From Acanthosepion esculentum (taxonomy: Eukaryota > Mollusca > Cephalopoda > Sepiida > Sepiidae): a stretch of 64,000 nt of DNA. The notes beneath the pieces were generated by a model, which saw nothing but the letters and a program-made list of their open reading frames with translations, was not told the origin of the DNA and ran no database searches. Position 1 is the stretch's first letter. Each line of letters opens with the position of its first letter. Where the stretch lies: contig OZ038510.1 of NCBI GenBank assembly GCA_964036315.1, positions 83,483,819 to 83,547,818 on the forward strand, in the 5' to 3' direction. This document shows positions 40,655 through 52,684 of the stretch, in pieces. A program made the position numbers and the translations under genes.

Positions 40655-43562
40655 TCTATGAATCGTTCATTCTTTCTTTCTGTCTTCTTTCTTTCTGTTT
40701 TCTTTCTATGTATCGTTCATTCTTTCTGACATCTTGCTTTCTTTCTTTCTGTTTTCTTTCTGTGTATCGTTCATTCTTTCTTTCTGTCTTATTCCTTACA
40801 TTCTTTCCTTCTGTTTTTTATATGAATCGTTCATTCTTTCTTTCTGTCTTCTTTCTTTCTTTCTGTTTTCGTTCTATGTATCGTTCATTCTTTCTGACTT
40901 CTTCCTTTCTTTCTTTCTGTTTTCTTTCTATGTATCGTTCATTCTTTCTTTCTGTCTTATTCCTTACATTCTTTCCTCCTGTTTTTTTTTATGAATCGTT
41001 CATTCTTTCTTTCTGAATTCTTCCTTTCTTTCTTTCTGTTTTCTTTCTATGTATTGTTCATTCTTTCCGACTTCTTCCTTTCTTTGTTTCTGTTTTCTTT
41101 CCATGTATCGTTCATTCTTTCTTTCTGTCTTATTCCTTACATTCTTTCCTCCTGTTTTTTCTATGAATCGTTCATTCTTTCTTTCTGTCTTCTTTCTTTC
41201 TTTCTGTTTTCTTTCTATGTATCGTTCATTCTTTCTGACTTCTTCCTTTCTTTCTTTCTGTTTTATTTCTATGTATCGTTCATTCTTTCTGATTTCTTCC
41301 GTTCTTTCTTTCTGTTTTCTTTCTATGTATCGTTCATTCTTTCTGATTTCTTCCGTTCTTTCTTTCTGTTTTCTTTCTATGTATCGTTCATTCTTTCTGA
41401 TTTTTCCGTTCTTTCTTTCTGTTTTCTTTCTATGTATCGTTCATTCTTTCTTTCTGTCTTATTCCTTACATTCTTTCCTTCTGTTTTTTTCTATGAATCG
41501 TTCATTCTTTCTTTCTGTCTTCTTTCTTTCTTTCTGTTTTCTTTCTATGTATCGTTCATTCTATCTGACTTCTTCCTTTCTTTCTTTCTTTTTTCTGTTT
41601 TTTTCTATGAATCGTTCATTCTTATTTTCTGTTTTCTTCCTTTCTTCCTTTCTTTCTTTCTTTCTTTCTTTCTTTCTGTTGCTTTCTATGTATCGTTCAT
41701 TCTTTCTTTCTGTATTCTTTCTTTCTTTCCTTCTGTTTTCATTCTATGTATCGTTCATTCTTTCTTTCTGTCTTATTCCTTACATTCTTTCCTTGTGTTT
41801 TTTTTCTATGCATCGTTCATTCTTTCTTTCTGTCTTCTTTCTTTCTTTCTGTTTTCTTTCTATGTATCGTTCATTCTTTCTGACTTCTTCCTTTCTTTCT
41901 TTCTGTTTTCTTTCTATGTATCGTTCATTCTTTCTTTCTGTCTTATTCCTTACATTCTTTCCTACTGTTTATTTCTATGAATCGTTCATTCTTTCTTTCT
42001 GTCTTCTTTCTTTCTGTTTTCTTTCTATGTATCGTTCATTCATTCTGACATCTTGCTTTCTTTCTTTCTGTTTTCTTTCTGTGTATCGTTCATTCTTTCT
42101 TTCTGTCTTATTCCTTACATTCTTTCCTTCTGTTTTTTTCTATGAATCGTTCATTCTTTCTTTCTTTCTGTTTTCTTTCTATGTATCGTTCATTCTTTCT
42201 GATTTCTTCCGTTCTTTCTTTCTGTTTTCTTTCTATGTATCGTTCATTCTTTCTGATTTCTTCCGTTCTTTCTTTCTGTTTTCTTTCTATGTATCGTTCA
42301 TTCTTTCTGATTTTTCCGTTCTTTCTTTCTGTTTTCTTTCTATGTATCGTTCATTCTTTCTTTCTGTCTTATTCCTTACATTCTTTCCTCCTGTTTTTTT
42401 CTATGAATCGTTCATTCTTTCTTTCTGTCTTCTTTCTTTCTTTCTGTTTTCTTTCTATGTATCGTTCATTCTTTCTGAATTCTTGCTTTCTTTCTTTCTG
42501 TTTTCTTTCTATGTATCGTTCATACTTGCTTTCTGTCTTATTCCTTACATTCTTTCCTTCTGTTTTTTTCTATGAATCGTTCATTCTTTCTTTCTGTCTT
42601 CTTTCTTTCTGTTTTCTTTCTATGTATCGTTCATTCTTTCTGACATCTTGCTTTCTTTCTTTCTGTTTTCTTTCTGTGTATCGTTCATTCTTTCTTTCTG
42701 TCTTATTCCTTACATTCTTTCCTTCTGTTTTTTATATGAATCGTTCATTCTTTCTTTCTGTCTTCTTTCTTTCTTTCTGTTTTCGTTCTATGTATCGTTC
42801 ATTCTTTCTGACTTCTTCCTTTCTTTCTTTCTGTTTTCTTTCTATGTATCGTTCATTCTTTCTTTCTGTCTTATTCCTTACATTCTTTCCTCCTGTTTTT
42901 TTTTATGAATCGTTCATTCTTTCTTTCTGAATTCTTCCTTTCTTTCTTTCTGTTTTCTTTCTATGTATTGTTCATTCTTTCCGACTTCTTCCTTTCTTTG
43001 TTTCTGTTTTCTTTCCATGTATCGTTCATTCTTTCTTTCTGTCTTATTCCTTACATTCTTTCCTCCTGTTTTTTTCTATGAATCGTTCATTCTTTCTTTC
43101 TGTCTTCTTTCTTTCTTTCTGTTTTCTTTCTATGTATCGTTCATTCTTTCTGACTTCTTCCTTTCTTTCTTTCTGTTTTATTTCTATGTATCGTTCATTC
43201 TTTCTGATTTCTTCCGTTCTTTCTTTCTGTTTTCTTTCTATGTATCGTTCATTCTTTCTGATTTCTTCCGTTCTTTCTTTCTGTTTTCTTTCTATGTATC
43301 GTTCATTCTTTCTGATTTTTCCGTTCTTTCTTTCTGTTTTCTTTCTATGTATCGTTCATTCTTTCTTTCTGTCTTATTCCTTACATTCTTTCCTTCTGTT
43401 TTTTTCTATGAATCGTTCATTCTTTCTTTCTGTCTTCTTTCTTTCTTTCTGTTTTCTTTCTATGTATCGTTCATTCTATCCGACTTCTTCCTTTCTTTCT
43501 TTCTTTTTTCTGTTTTTTTCTATGAATCGTTCATTCTTATTTTCTGTTTTCTTCCTTTCTTC

Positions 43563-43596
<34 letters not shown>

Positions 43597-43870
43597 GTTG
43601 CTTTCTATGTATCGTTCATTCTTTCTTTCTGTATTCTTTCTTTCTTTCCTTCTGTTTTCATTCTATGTATCGTTCATTCTTTCTTTCTGTCTTATTCCTT
43701 ACATTCTTTCCTTGTGTTTTTTTTCTATGCATCGTTCATTCTTTCTTTCTGTCTTCTTTCTTTCTTTCTGTTTTCTTTCTATGTATCGTTCATTCTTTCT
43801 GACTTCTTCCTTTCTTTCTTTCTGTTTTCTTTCTATGTATCGTTCATTCTTTCTTTCTGTCTTATTCCTT
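40655..43870. repeat. 1,914-bp-offset duplication with a (CTTT)n length change
   Basis: About 1.3 kb (40,655-41,955) recurs at 42,569-43,870 with an offset of 1,914 bp. The offset becomes 1,918 beyond the (CTTT)n tract near 41,650 and 43,565, so the copies differ by one CTTT. Both copies share the private changes gaattcttcc and ccttgtgttttt. Confidence 0.8.
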
Positions 43871-46800
43871 ACATTCTTTCCTTCTGTTTTTTTTCTATGA
43901 ATCGTTCATTCTTTCTATCTGTCTTCTTTCTTTCTTTCTGTTATCTTTCTATGTATCGTTCATTCTTTCTGACTTCTTCCTTTCTTTCTTTCTGATTTCT
44001 TTCTATGTATCGTTCATTCTTTCTGACTTCTTGCTTTTTTACTTTCTGTTTTCTTTCTATGTATCGTTCATTCTTTCTTTCTGTCTTATTCCTTACATTC
44101 TTTCCTCCTGTTTTTTTTTCTATGAATCGTTCATTCTTTCTTTCTGTCTTCTTTCTTTCTTTCTGTTTTCTTTCTATGTATCGTTCATTCTTTCTGATTT
44201 CTTGCTTTCTTTCTTTCTGTTTTCTTTCTATGTATCGTTCATACTTGCTTTCTGTCTTATTCCTTACATTCTTTCCTTCTGTTTTTTTCTATGAATCGTT
44301 CATTCTTTCTTTCTGTCTTCTTCCTTTCTTTCTGTTTTCTTTCTATGTATCGTTCAATCTTTCTGACTTCTTCCTTTCTTTCTTTCTGTTTTCTTTCTAT
44401 GTATCGTTCATTCTTTCTTTCTGTCTTATTCCTTACATTCTTTCCTACTGTTTATTTCTATGAATCGTTCATTCTTTCTTTCTGTCTTCTTTCTTTCTGT
44501 TTTCTTTCTATGTATCGTTCATTCATTCTGACATCTTGCTTTCTTTCTTTCTGTTTTCTTTCTGTGTATCGTTCATTCTTTCTTTCTGTCTTATTCCTTA
44601 CATTCTTTCCTTCTGTTTTTTTCTATGAATCGTTCATTCTTTCTTTCTTTCTGTTTTCTTTCTATGTATCGTTCATTCTTTCTGACTTCTTCCTTTCTTT
44701 CTTTCTGTTTTCTTTCTATATATTGTTCATTCTTTCTGACTTCTTCCTTTCTTTCTTTCTGTTTTCTTTCTATGTCTCATTCATTCTTTCTTTCTGTCTT
44801 ATTCCTTACATTCTTTCCTCCTGTTTTTTTCTATGAATCGTTCATTCTTTCTTTCTGTTTTCTTTCTATGTATCGTTCATTCTTTCTGACATCTTGCTTT
44901 CTTTCTTTCTGTTTTCTTTCTGTGTATCGTTCATTCTTTCTTTCTGTCTTATTCCTTACATTCTTTCCTTCTGTTTTTTTCTATGAATCGTTCATTCTTT
45001 CTTTCTGTCTTCTTTCTTTCTTTCTGTTTTCTTTCTATGTATCGTTCATTCTTTCTGACTTCTTCCTTTCTTTCTTTCTGTTTTCTTTCTATGTATTGTT
45101 CATTCTTTCTGACTTCTTCCTTTCTTTCTTTCTGTTTTCTTTCTATGTCTCGTTCATTCTTTCTTTCTGTCTTATTCCTTACATTCTTTCATCCTGTTTT
45201 TTTCTATGAATCGTTCATTCTTTATTTCTGTCTTCTTTCTTTCTTTCTGTTTTCTTTCTATGTATCGTTCATTCTTTCTGACTTCTTCCATTCTTTCTTT
45301 CTGTTTTCTTTCTATGTATCGTTCATTCTTTCTGACTTCTTCCTTTCTTTCTTTCTGTTTTCTTTCTATGTATCGTTCATTCTTTCTTTCTGTCTTATTC
45401 CTTACATTCTTTCCTCCTGTTTTTTTCTATGAATCGTTCATTCTTTCTTTCTGTCTTCTTTCTTTCTTTCTGTTTTCTTTCTATGTATCGTTCATTCTTT
45501 CTGACTTCTTCCTTTCTTTCTTTCTGTTTTCTTTCTATGTATCGTTCATTCTTTCTTTCTGTCTTATTCCTTACATTCTTTCCTCCTGTTTTTTTCTATG
45601 AATCGTTCATTCTTTCTTTCTGTCTTCTTTCTTTCTTCCTGTTTTCTTTCTATGTATCGTTCATTCTTTCTTTCTCTCTTATTCCTTACATTCTTTCCTT
45701 CTGTTTTTTTCTATGAATCGTTCATTCTTTCTTTCTGTCTTCTTTCTTTCTTTCTGTTTTCTTTCTATGTATCGTTCATTCTTTCTGACTTCTTCCTTTC
45801 CTTCTTTCAGTTTTCTTTCTATGTATCGTTCATTCTTTCTTTCTGTCTTATTCCTTACATTCTTTCCTCCTGTTTTTTTCTATGAATCGTTCATTCTTTC
45901 TTTCTGTCTTCTTTCTTTCTTTCTGTTTTCTTTCTATGTATCGTTCATTCTTTCTGACTTCTTCCTTTCTTTCTTTCGGTTTTCTTTCTATGTATCGTTC
46001 ATTCTTTCTTTCTGTCTTATTCCTTACATTCTTTCCTTCTGTTTTTTCTATGAATCGTTCATTCTTTCTTTGTGTCTTATTTCTTTCTTTCTGGTTTCTT
46101 TCTATATATCGTTCAATGTATCTGACTTATTGCTTTCTTTCTTTCTGTTTTCTTTCTATGTATCGTTCATTCTTTCTTTCTGTCTTATTCCTGAAATTCT
46201 TTCCTTCTGTTTTTTTCTATGAATCGTTCATTCTTTCTTTCTGTCTTCTTTCTGTTTTCTTTCTATGTATCGTTCATTCTTTCTGACTTCTTCCTTTCTT
46301 TCTTTCTGTTTTCTTTCTATGTATCGTTCATTCTTTCTGACTTCTTCCTTTCTTTCTTTCTGTTTTCTTTCTATGTATCGTTCATTCTTTCTTTCTGTCT
46401 TATTCCTTACATTCTTTCCTTCTGTTTTTTCTATGAATCGTTCAATCTTTCTTTCTGTCTTCTTTCTTTCTTTCTGTTTTCTTTCTATGTATCGTTCATT
46501 CTTTCTTTCTGTCTTATTCCTTACATTCTTTCCTTCTGTTTTTTTCTATGAATCGTTCATTCTTTCTTTCTGTCTTCTTTCTGTTTTCTTTCTATGTATC
46601 GTTCATTCTTTCTGACTTCTTCCTTTCTTTCTTTCTGTTTTTTACTATGTATCGTTCATTCTTTCTGACATCTTCCTTTCTTTCTTTCTGTTTTCTTTCT
46701 ATGTATCGTTCATTCTTTCTTTCTGTCTTATTCCATACATTCTTTCCTTCTGTTTTTTCTATGAATCGTTCATTCTTTCTTTCTGTCTTCTTTCTTTCTT

Positions 46801-47198
46801 TCTGTTTTCTTTCTGTGAATCGTTCATTCTTTCTTTGTGTCTTATTTCTTTCTTTCTGGTTTCATTCTATATATCGTTTATTCTATCTGACTTATTGCTT
46901 TCTTTCTTTCTGTTTTCTTTCTATGTATTGTTCATTCTTTCTTTCTGTCTTATTCCTTACATTCTTTCCTTCTGTTTTTTTCTATGAATCGTTCATTCTT
47001 TCTTTCTGTCTTCTTTCTGTTTTCTTTCTATGTATCGTTCATTCTTTCTGACTTCTTCCTTTCTTTCTTTCTGTTTTCTTTCTATGTATCGTTCATTCTT
47101 TCTGACTTCTTCCGTTCTTTCTTTCTGTTTTCTTTCTATGTATCGTTAATTCTTTCTTTCTGTCTTATTCCTTACATTCTTTCCTTCTGTCTTTTTCT

Positions 47199-47972
47199 AT
47201 GAATCGTTCATTCTTTTTTTCTGTCTTCTTTCTTTCTTTCTGTTTTCTTTGTATGTATCGTTCATTCTTTCTGACTTCTTCCATTCTTTCTTTCTGTTAT
47301 CTTTCTATGTATCGTTCATTCTTTCTTTCTGTCTTATTCCTTACATTCTTTGCTTCTGTTTTTTTCTATGAATCGTTCATTCGTTCTTTCTGTCTTCTTT
47401 CTTTCTTTCTGTTTTCTTTCTATGTATCGTTCATTCTTTCTGACTTCTTCCGTTCTTTCTTTCTGTTTTCTTTCTATGTATCGTTCATTCTTTCTTTCTG
47501 TCTTATTCCTTACATTCTTTCCTTCTGTTTTTTTTCTATGAATCGTTCATTCTTTCTTTCTGTCTTCTTTCTTTCTTTCTGTTTTCTTTCTATGTATCGT
47601 TCATTCTTTCTGACTTCTTCCTTTCTTTCTTTCTGTTTTCTTTCTATGTATCGTTCATTCTTTCTTTCTGTCTTATTCCATACATTCTTTCCTTCTGTTT
47701 TTTCTATGAATCGTTCATTCTTTCTTTCTGTCTTCTTTCTTTCTTTCTGTTTTCTTTCTATGTATCCTTCATTCTTTCTGACTTCTTCCTTTCTTTCTTT
47801 CTGTTTTCTTTCTATGTATCCTTCATTCTTTCTGACTTCTTCCTTTCTTTCTTTCTGTTTTCTTTCTATGTATCGTGCATTCTTTCTTTTTGTCTTCTTC
47901 CTTCCTCCCTTTCTTTCTTTCTTTTTTCTGTTTTTTTCTATGAATCGTTCATTCTTATTTTCTGTTTTCTTC

Positions 47973-48006
<34 letters not shown>

Positions 48007-49114
48007 GTTGCTTTCTATGTATCGTTCATCTTTTCTTTCTGTATTCTTTCTTTCTTTCCTCCTGTTTTCATTCTATGTATCGTTCATTCTTTCTTTTTGT
48101 CTTCTTCCTTCCTTCCTTTTTTCTTTCTTTCTGTTTTCTTTCTATGTATCGTTCATTTTTTCATTTTTTTTCTTCCTTCCTTCCTTACGCTCTTTCTTTC
48201 TTTTTTCTGTTTTCTTTCTATGTATCGTTCATTCTTTCTGACTTCTTCCTTTCTTTCTTTCTGTTATCTTTCTATGTATCGTTCATTCTTTCTTTCTGTC
48301 TTATTCCTCACATTCTTTGCTTCTGTTTTTTTCTATGAATCGTTCATTCGTTCTTTCTGTCTTCTTTCTTTCTTTCTGTTTTCTTTCTATGTATCGTTCA
48401 TTCTTTCTGACTTCTTCCGTTCTTTCTTTCTGTTTTCTTTCTATGTATCGTTCATTCTTTCTTTCTGTCTTATTCCTTACATTCTTTCCTTCTGTTTTTT
48501 TTCTATGAATCGTTCATTCTTTCTTTCTGTCTTCTTTCTTTCTTTCTGTTTTCTTTCTATGTATCGTTCATTCTTTCTGACTTCTTCCTTTCTTTCTTTC
48601 TGTTTTCTTTCTATGTATCGTTCATTCTTTCTTTCTGTCTTATTCCTTACATTCTTTCCTCCTGTTTTTTTCTATGAATCGTTCATTCTTTCTTTCTGTC
48701 TTCTTTCTTTCTTTCTGTTTTCTTTCTATGTATCGTTCATTCTTTCTGACTTCTTCCTTTCTTTCTTTCTTTTTTCTTTCTATGTATCGTTCATTCTTTC
48801 TTTCTGTCTTATTCCTTACAGTCTTTCCTTCTGTTTCTTTTCTATGAATCGTTCATTCTTTCTTTCTGTCTTCTTTCTTTCTTTCTTTCTGTTTTCTTTC
48901 TACGTATCCTTCATTCTTTCTGACTTCTTCCTTTCTTTCTTTCTGTTTTCTTTCTATGTATCCTTCATTCTTTCTGACTTCTTCCTTTCTTTCTTTCTGT
49001 TTTCTTTCTATGTATCGTGCATTCTTTCTTTTTGTCTTCTTCCTTCCTCCCTTTCTTTCTTTCTTTTTTCTGTTTTTTTCTATGAATCGTTCATTCTTAT
49101 TTTCTGTTTTCTTC

Positions 49115-49168
<54 letters not shown>

Positions 49169-50700
49169 GTTGCTTTCTATGTATCGTTCATTTTTTCTTT
49201 CTGTATTCTTTCTTTCTTTCCTCCTGTTTTCATTCTATGTATCGTTCATTCTTTCTTTTTGTCTTCTTCCTTCCTTCCTTTTTTCTTTCTTTCTGTTTTC
49301 TTTCTATGTATCGTTCATTTTTTCATTTTTTTTCTTCCTTCCTTCCTTACGCTCTTTCTTTCTTTTTTCTGTTTTCTTTCTATGTATCGTTCATTCTTTC
49401 TGACTTCTTCCTTTCTTTCTTTCTGTTATCTTTCTATGTATCGTTCATTCTTTCTTTCTGTCTTATTCCTTGCATTCTTTGCTTCTGTTTTTTTCTATGA
49501 ATCGTTCATTCGTTCTTTCTGTCTTCTTTCTTTCTTTCTGTTTTCTTTCTATGTATCGTTCATTCTTTCTGACTTCTTCCGTTCTTTCTTTCTGTTTTCT
49601 TTCTATGTATCGTTCATTCTTTCTTTCTGTCTTATTCCTTACATTCTTTCCTTCTGTTTTCTTTTCTATGAATCGTTCATTCTTTCTTTCTGTCTTCTTT
49701 CTTTCTTTCTGTTTTCTTTCTATGTATCGTTCATTCTTTCTGACTTCTTCCTTTCTTTCTTTCTGTTTTCTTTCTATGTATCGTTCATTCTTTCTTTCTG
49801 TCTTATTCCATACATTCTTTCCTTCTGTTTTTTCTATGAATCGTTCATTCTTTCTTTCTGTCTTCTTTCTTTCTTTCTGTTTTCTTTCTATGTATCCTTC
49901 ATTCTTTCTGACTTCTTCCTTTCTTTCTTTCTGTTTTCTTTCTATGTATCCTTCATTCTTTCTTTCTGTCTTATTCCTTACATTCTTTCCTCCTGTTTTT
50001 TTCTATGAATCGTTCATTCTTTCTTTCTGTCTTCTTTCTTTCTTTCTGTTTTCTTTCTATGTATCGTTCATTCTTTCTGACTTCTTCCTTTCTTTCTTTC
50101 TTTTTTCTTTCTATGTATCGTTCATTCTTTCTTTCTGTCTTATTCCTTACAGTCTTTCCTTCTGTTTCTTTTCTATGAATCGTTCATTCTTTCTTTCTGT
50201 CTTCTTTCTTTCTTTCTTTCTGTTTTCTTTCTATGTATCCTTCATTCTTTCTGACTTCTTCCTTTCTTTCTTTCTGTTTTCTTTCTATGTATCCTTCATT
50301 CTTTCTGACTTCTTCCTTTCTTTCTTTCTGTTTTCTTTCTATGTATCGTGCATTCTTTCTTTTTGTCTTCTTCCTTCCTCCCTTTCTTTCTTTCTTTTTT
50401 CTGTTTTTTTCTATGAATCGTTCATTCTTATTTTCTGTTTTCTTCCTTTCTTTCTTTCTTTCTTTCTTTCTTTCTGTTGCTTTCTATGTATCGTTCATTT
50501 TTTCTTTCTGTATTCTTTCTTTCTTTCCTCCTGTTTTCATTCTATGTATCGTTCATTCTTTCTTTTTGTCTTCTTCCTTCCTTCCTTTTTTCTTTCTTTC
50601 TGTTTTCTTTCTATGTATCGTTCATTTTTTCATTTTTTTTCTTCCTTCCTTCCTTACGCTCTTTCTTTCTTTTTTCTGTTTTCTTTCTATGTATCGTTCA
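47199..50700. repeat. ~1-kb super-units with (CTTT)n and T-rich subunits near the array edge
   Basis: A block beginning near tatgaatcgttcattcgttc recurs at 47,350, 48,317 and about 49,480 (offsets 967 and about 1,163 bp). It contains the units cattttttcattttttttc and ccttacgctctttc, not seen farther left. The middle copy has extra units, so copies differ in length as well as by substitutions. Confidence 0.75.
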
Positions 50701-52565
50701 TTCTTTCTTGCTGTCTTCCTTCCTTCCTTTCTTTCTTTCATTCTTTTCTTATTTCTGTTTTCTTTCTATGTATCGTTCATTCTTTCTTTTTGTCCCCTTC
50801 CTTTCTTTCTTTCTTTCTTTCTGTTTTCGTTCTCTGTATCGTTCATTCTTTCTTTTTGTCTTCTTCCTTCCTTTCTTTCTTTCTTTCTTTCTGTTTTCTT
50901 TCTCTGTATCGTTCATTCTTTCTTTTTGTCTTCTTCCTTCCTTTCTTTCTTTCTTTCTGTTTTCATTCTATGTATCGTTCATTCTTTCTTTCTGTATTCT
51001 TCCTTTCTTTCTTTCCTTTCGTTCTTTCTTTCTTTCTTTCTTTCTGTGTTCTTTCTATGTATCTTTCATTCTTTCTTTTTGTCTCCTTCCTTCCTTCCTT
51101 ACTTCCTTCCTTCCTTTCTTTATTTCTTTCTTTCTGTTTTTTCTCAGTTTCCTTTCTTTGTAACGTTCATTCTTTCTTTCTGACTACTTTCTTATTTTCT
51201 TCCTGTTTTCTTTCTATTTATCGTTCATTCTTAATTTTTTCTACTTCCTTTCTTTCTTTCTTTCTGTTTTCTTTCTATGTATCGTTTATTCTTTCCGTCT
51301 TCTTCCTCTCTTTCTTTCATTCGTTCTGTTTTCTTTCTATGTGTCGTTCCTTCTTTCTTTCTGTCTTCTTTCTTCCTTTCTTTCTCTTTTCTTTCTATCT
51401 ATCGTGCATTCTTTCTTTTTGTCTTCTTCCTTTCTTTCTTGCTTTCTTTCTTTCTCTTTTCTTTCTATCTATCGTGCATTCTTTTTTTTTTTCTTCTTCC
51501 TTTCTTTATTTCTTGCTTTCTTTGTTTCTGTTTTCTTTCTATGTATCGTTCATTCTTTCTTTCTGTCTTCTTCCCTTCTTTCTGTTTTCTTTCCTTGTGT
51601 CGTTCATTCTTTCTTTTTGTCTTATTCCTTTCTTTCTTTCTGTTTTCTTTCTATGTGTCGTTCAATCTTTCTTTCTGTCTTCTTCCCTTCTTTCTGCTTT
51701 CTTTCCTTGTGTCGTTCATTCTTTCTTTTTGTCTTATTCCTTTCTTTGTTTCTTTCTTGCTTTCTTTCTTTCTGTTTTCTTTCTATGTATCGTTCATTCT
51801 TTCTTTTTGCCTTCTTCCCGTCTTTCTTTCTGTTTTCTTTCTATGTGTCGTTCATTCTTTCTTTATGTCTTCTTCTTTTCTTTCTTTCTTCTTTCTTTCT
51901 ATGTGTCGTCCATTCTTTCTTTCTGTCTTCTTCCTTTCTTTCTTTCTTTTTTCTTTCCATATATCGTCCATTCTTTCTTTCTTTCTTCTTCCTTTCTTTC
52001 TTTCTTTTTTCTTTCCATATATCGTCCATTCTTTCTTTCTATCTTCTTCTTTTCTTTTTTCTTTCTATGTATCGTCCATTTTTTCTTTCTGTCTTCTTTT
52101 CTTTCTTTCTTTTTTCTTTCTATGTATCGTCCATTCTTTCTTTCCGTCTTCTTCCTTTCTTTCTTTCTTTTTTCTTTCTATGTGTCGTTCATTCTTTCTC
52201 TCTGTCTTCTTCCTTTCTTTTTTTCTTTTTTTCTTTCTATGTGTCGTTCATTCTTTCTTTTTCTCTTATTCCTTTCTTTCTTTCTCTTTTCTTTCTTCCT
52301 TTCTTTCTTTCTTTCTTCCTTTCTTTCTGTCTTCTTTCTATGTATCGTTCATTCATTCTTTTTGTCTTCTTACTTCCTATCTTTCTATCTTTCTTTTTTT
52401 TGCCTTTTTTTTTCTATCATTTATTTTCCTCTTTCTTTTTCTATACATCGTTTATTCTTTTTTACTCTATTCTTTTTTCCTTCTCTCTTTCTTTCTTCTA
52501 TATATCGGTCCTTCTTTTTCGCTTTTCTTTCTTCTCTTCTTTTTTCTGTATACCGTTTCTCACTG
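50701..52565. repeat. Degenerate right edge of the satellite
   Basis: Unit length becomes irregular (about 45-80 bp) and the core drifts through tatgtgtcgttc, tatctatcgtgcattc, catatatcgtccattc and tatgtctgtatcg-like forms. C-type units disappear. The repeat fades into tatatatcggtccttc and tataccgtttctcac before unique DNA at about 52,566. This is the pattern expected at the rarely exchanged edge of a satellite array. Confidence 0.85.
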
Positions 52566-52684
52566 CCTTTAGGCTTTCTTTTTTTAAACAATGTACGTCA
52601 AAACTAACTCCCCTGTAACTTTGACATTCATGGGAAGGATGTTAAAATATTACAGTGCTTGTACTTGTATTGAAAATGAATCCG
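52566..52684. other. Short unassigned junction
   Basis: About 120 bp lies between the satellite and the SINE-derived sequence. It holds short open frames that I do not recognise and no motif I can support. Confidence 0.5.

Larger units (their letters stand above)
1..52565. repeat. Giant pyrimidine-rich satellite array with 169-bp higher-order unit
   Basis: The plus strand is almost all C and T, with a regularly spaced purine-containing core (tatgtatcgttcattc or tatgaatcgttcattc). The basic higher-order unit is A (54 bp, starts tgaatcg, contains tgtcttctttc), B (54 bp, contains ctgacttcttcc) and C (61 bp, contains tgtcttattccttacattc and a T7 run), together 169 bp. An example is 1236-1404. 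Variants are AC (115 bp, e.g. 12,274-12,388), ABBC (223 bp) and ABABC (277 bp, e.g. 1574-1850). Units carry recurrent point variants such as gttaattc, cggtcattc, cttattgc and ttccgttc, which form haplotype blocks. The left end is beyond the window. No retroelement or gene is seen inside. Function is unknown; structural or centromeric roles are possible but unsupported. Confidence 0.97.

Noticed and set aside
34461..44836. Many frames of 190-540 codons beginning MNRSFFLS or MYRSFFLS
   Set aside because: They restart at each satellite unit, overlap in several frames and track unit boundaries exactly. They are repeat shadows.
1..52565. CRISPR-like array of regular repeats and spacers
   Set aside because: The units are continuous related subunits with no unique spacers, and the surroundings are eukaryotic.
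49470..52607. Open frame of about 1,045 codons, plus strand
   Set aside because: It consists only of satellite translated into Phe, Ser, Leu and Cys runs. The same pattern appears in other frames and the frame ends at the array edge. It is a stop-poor repeat, not a gene.
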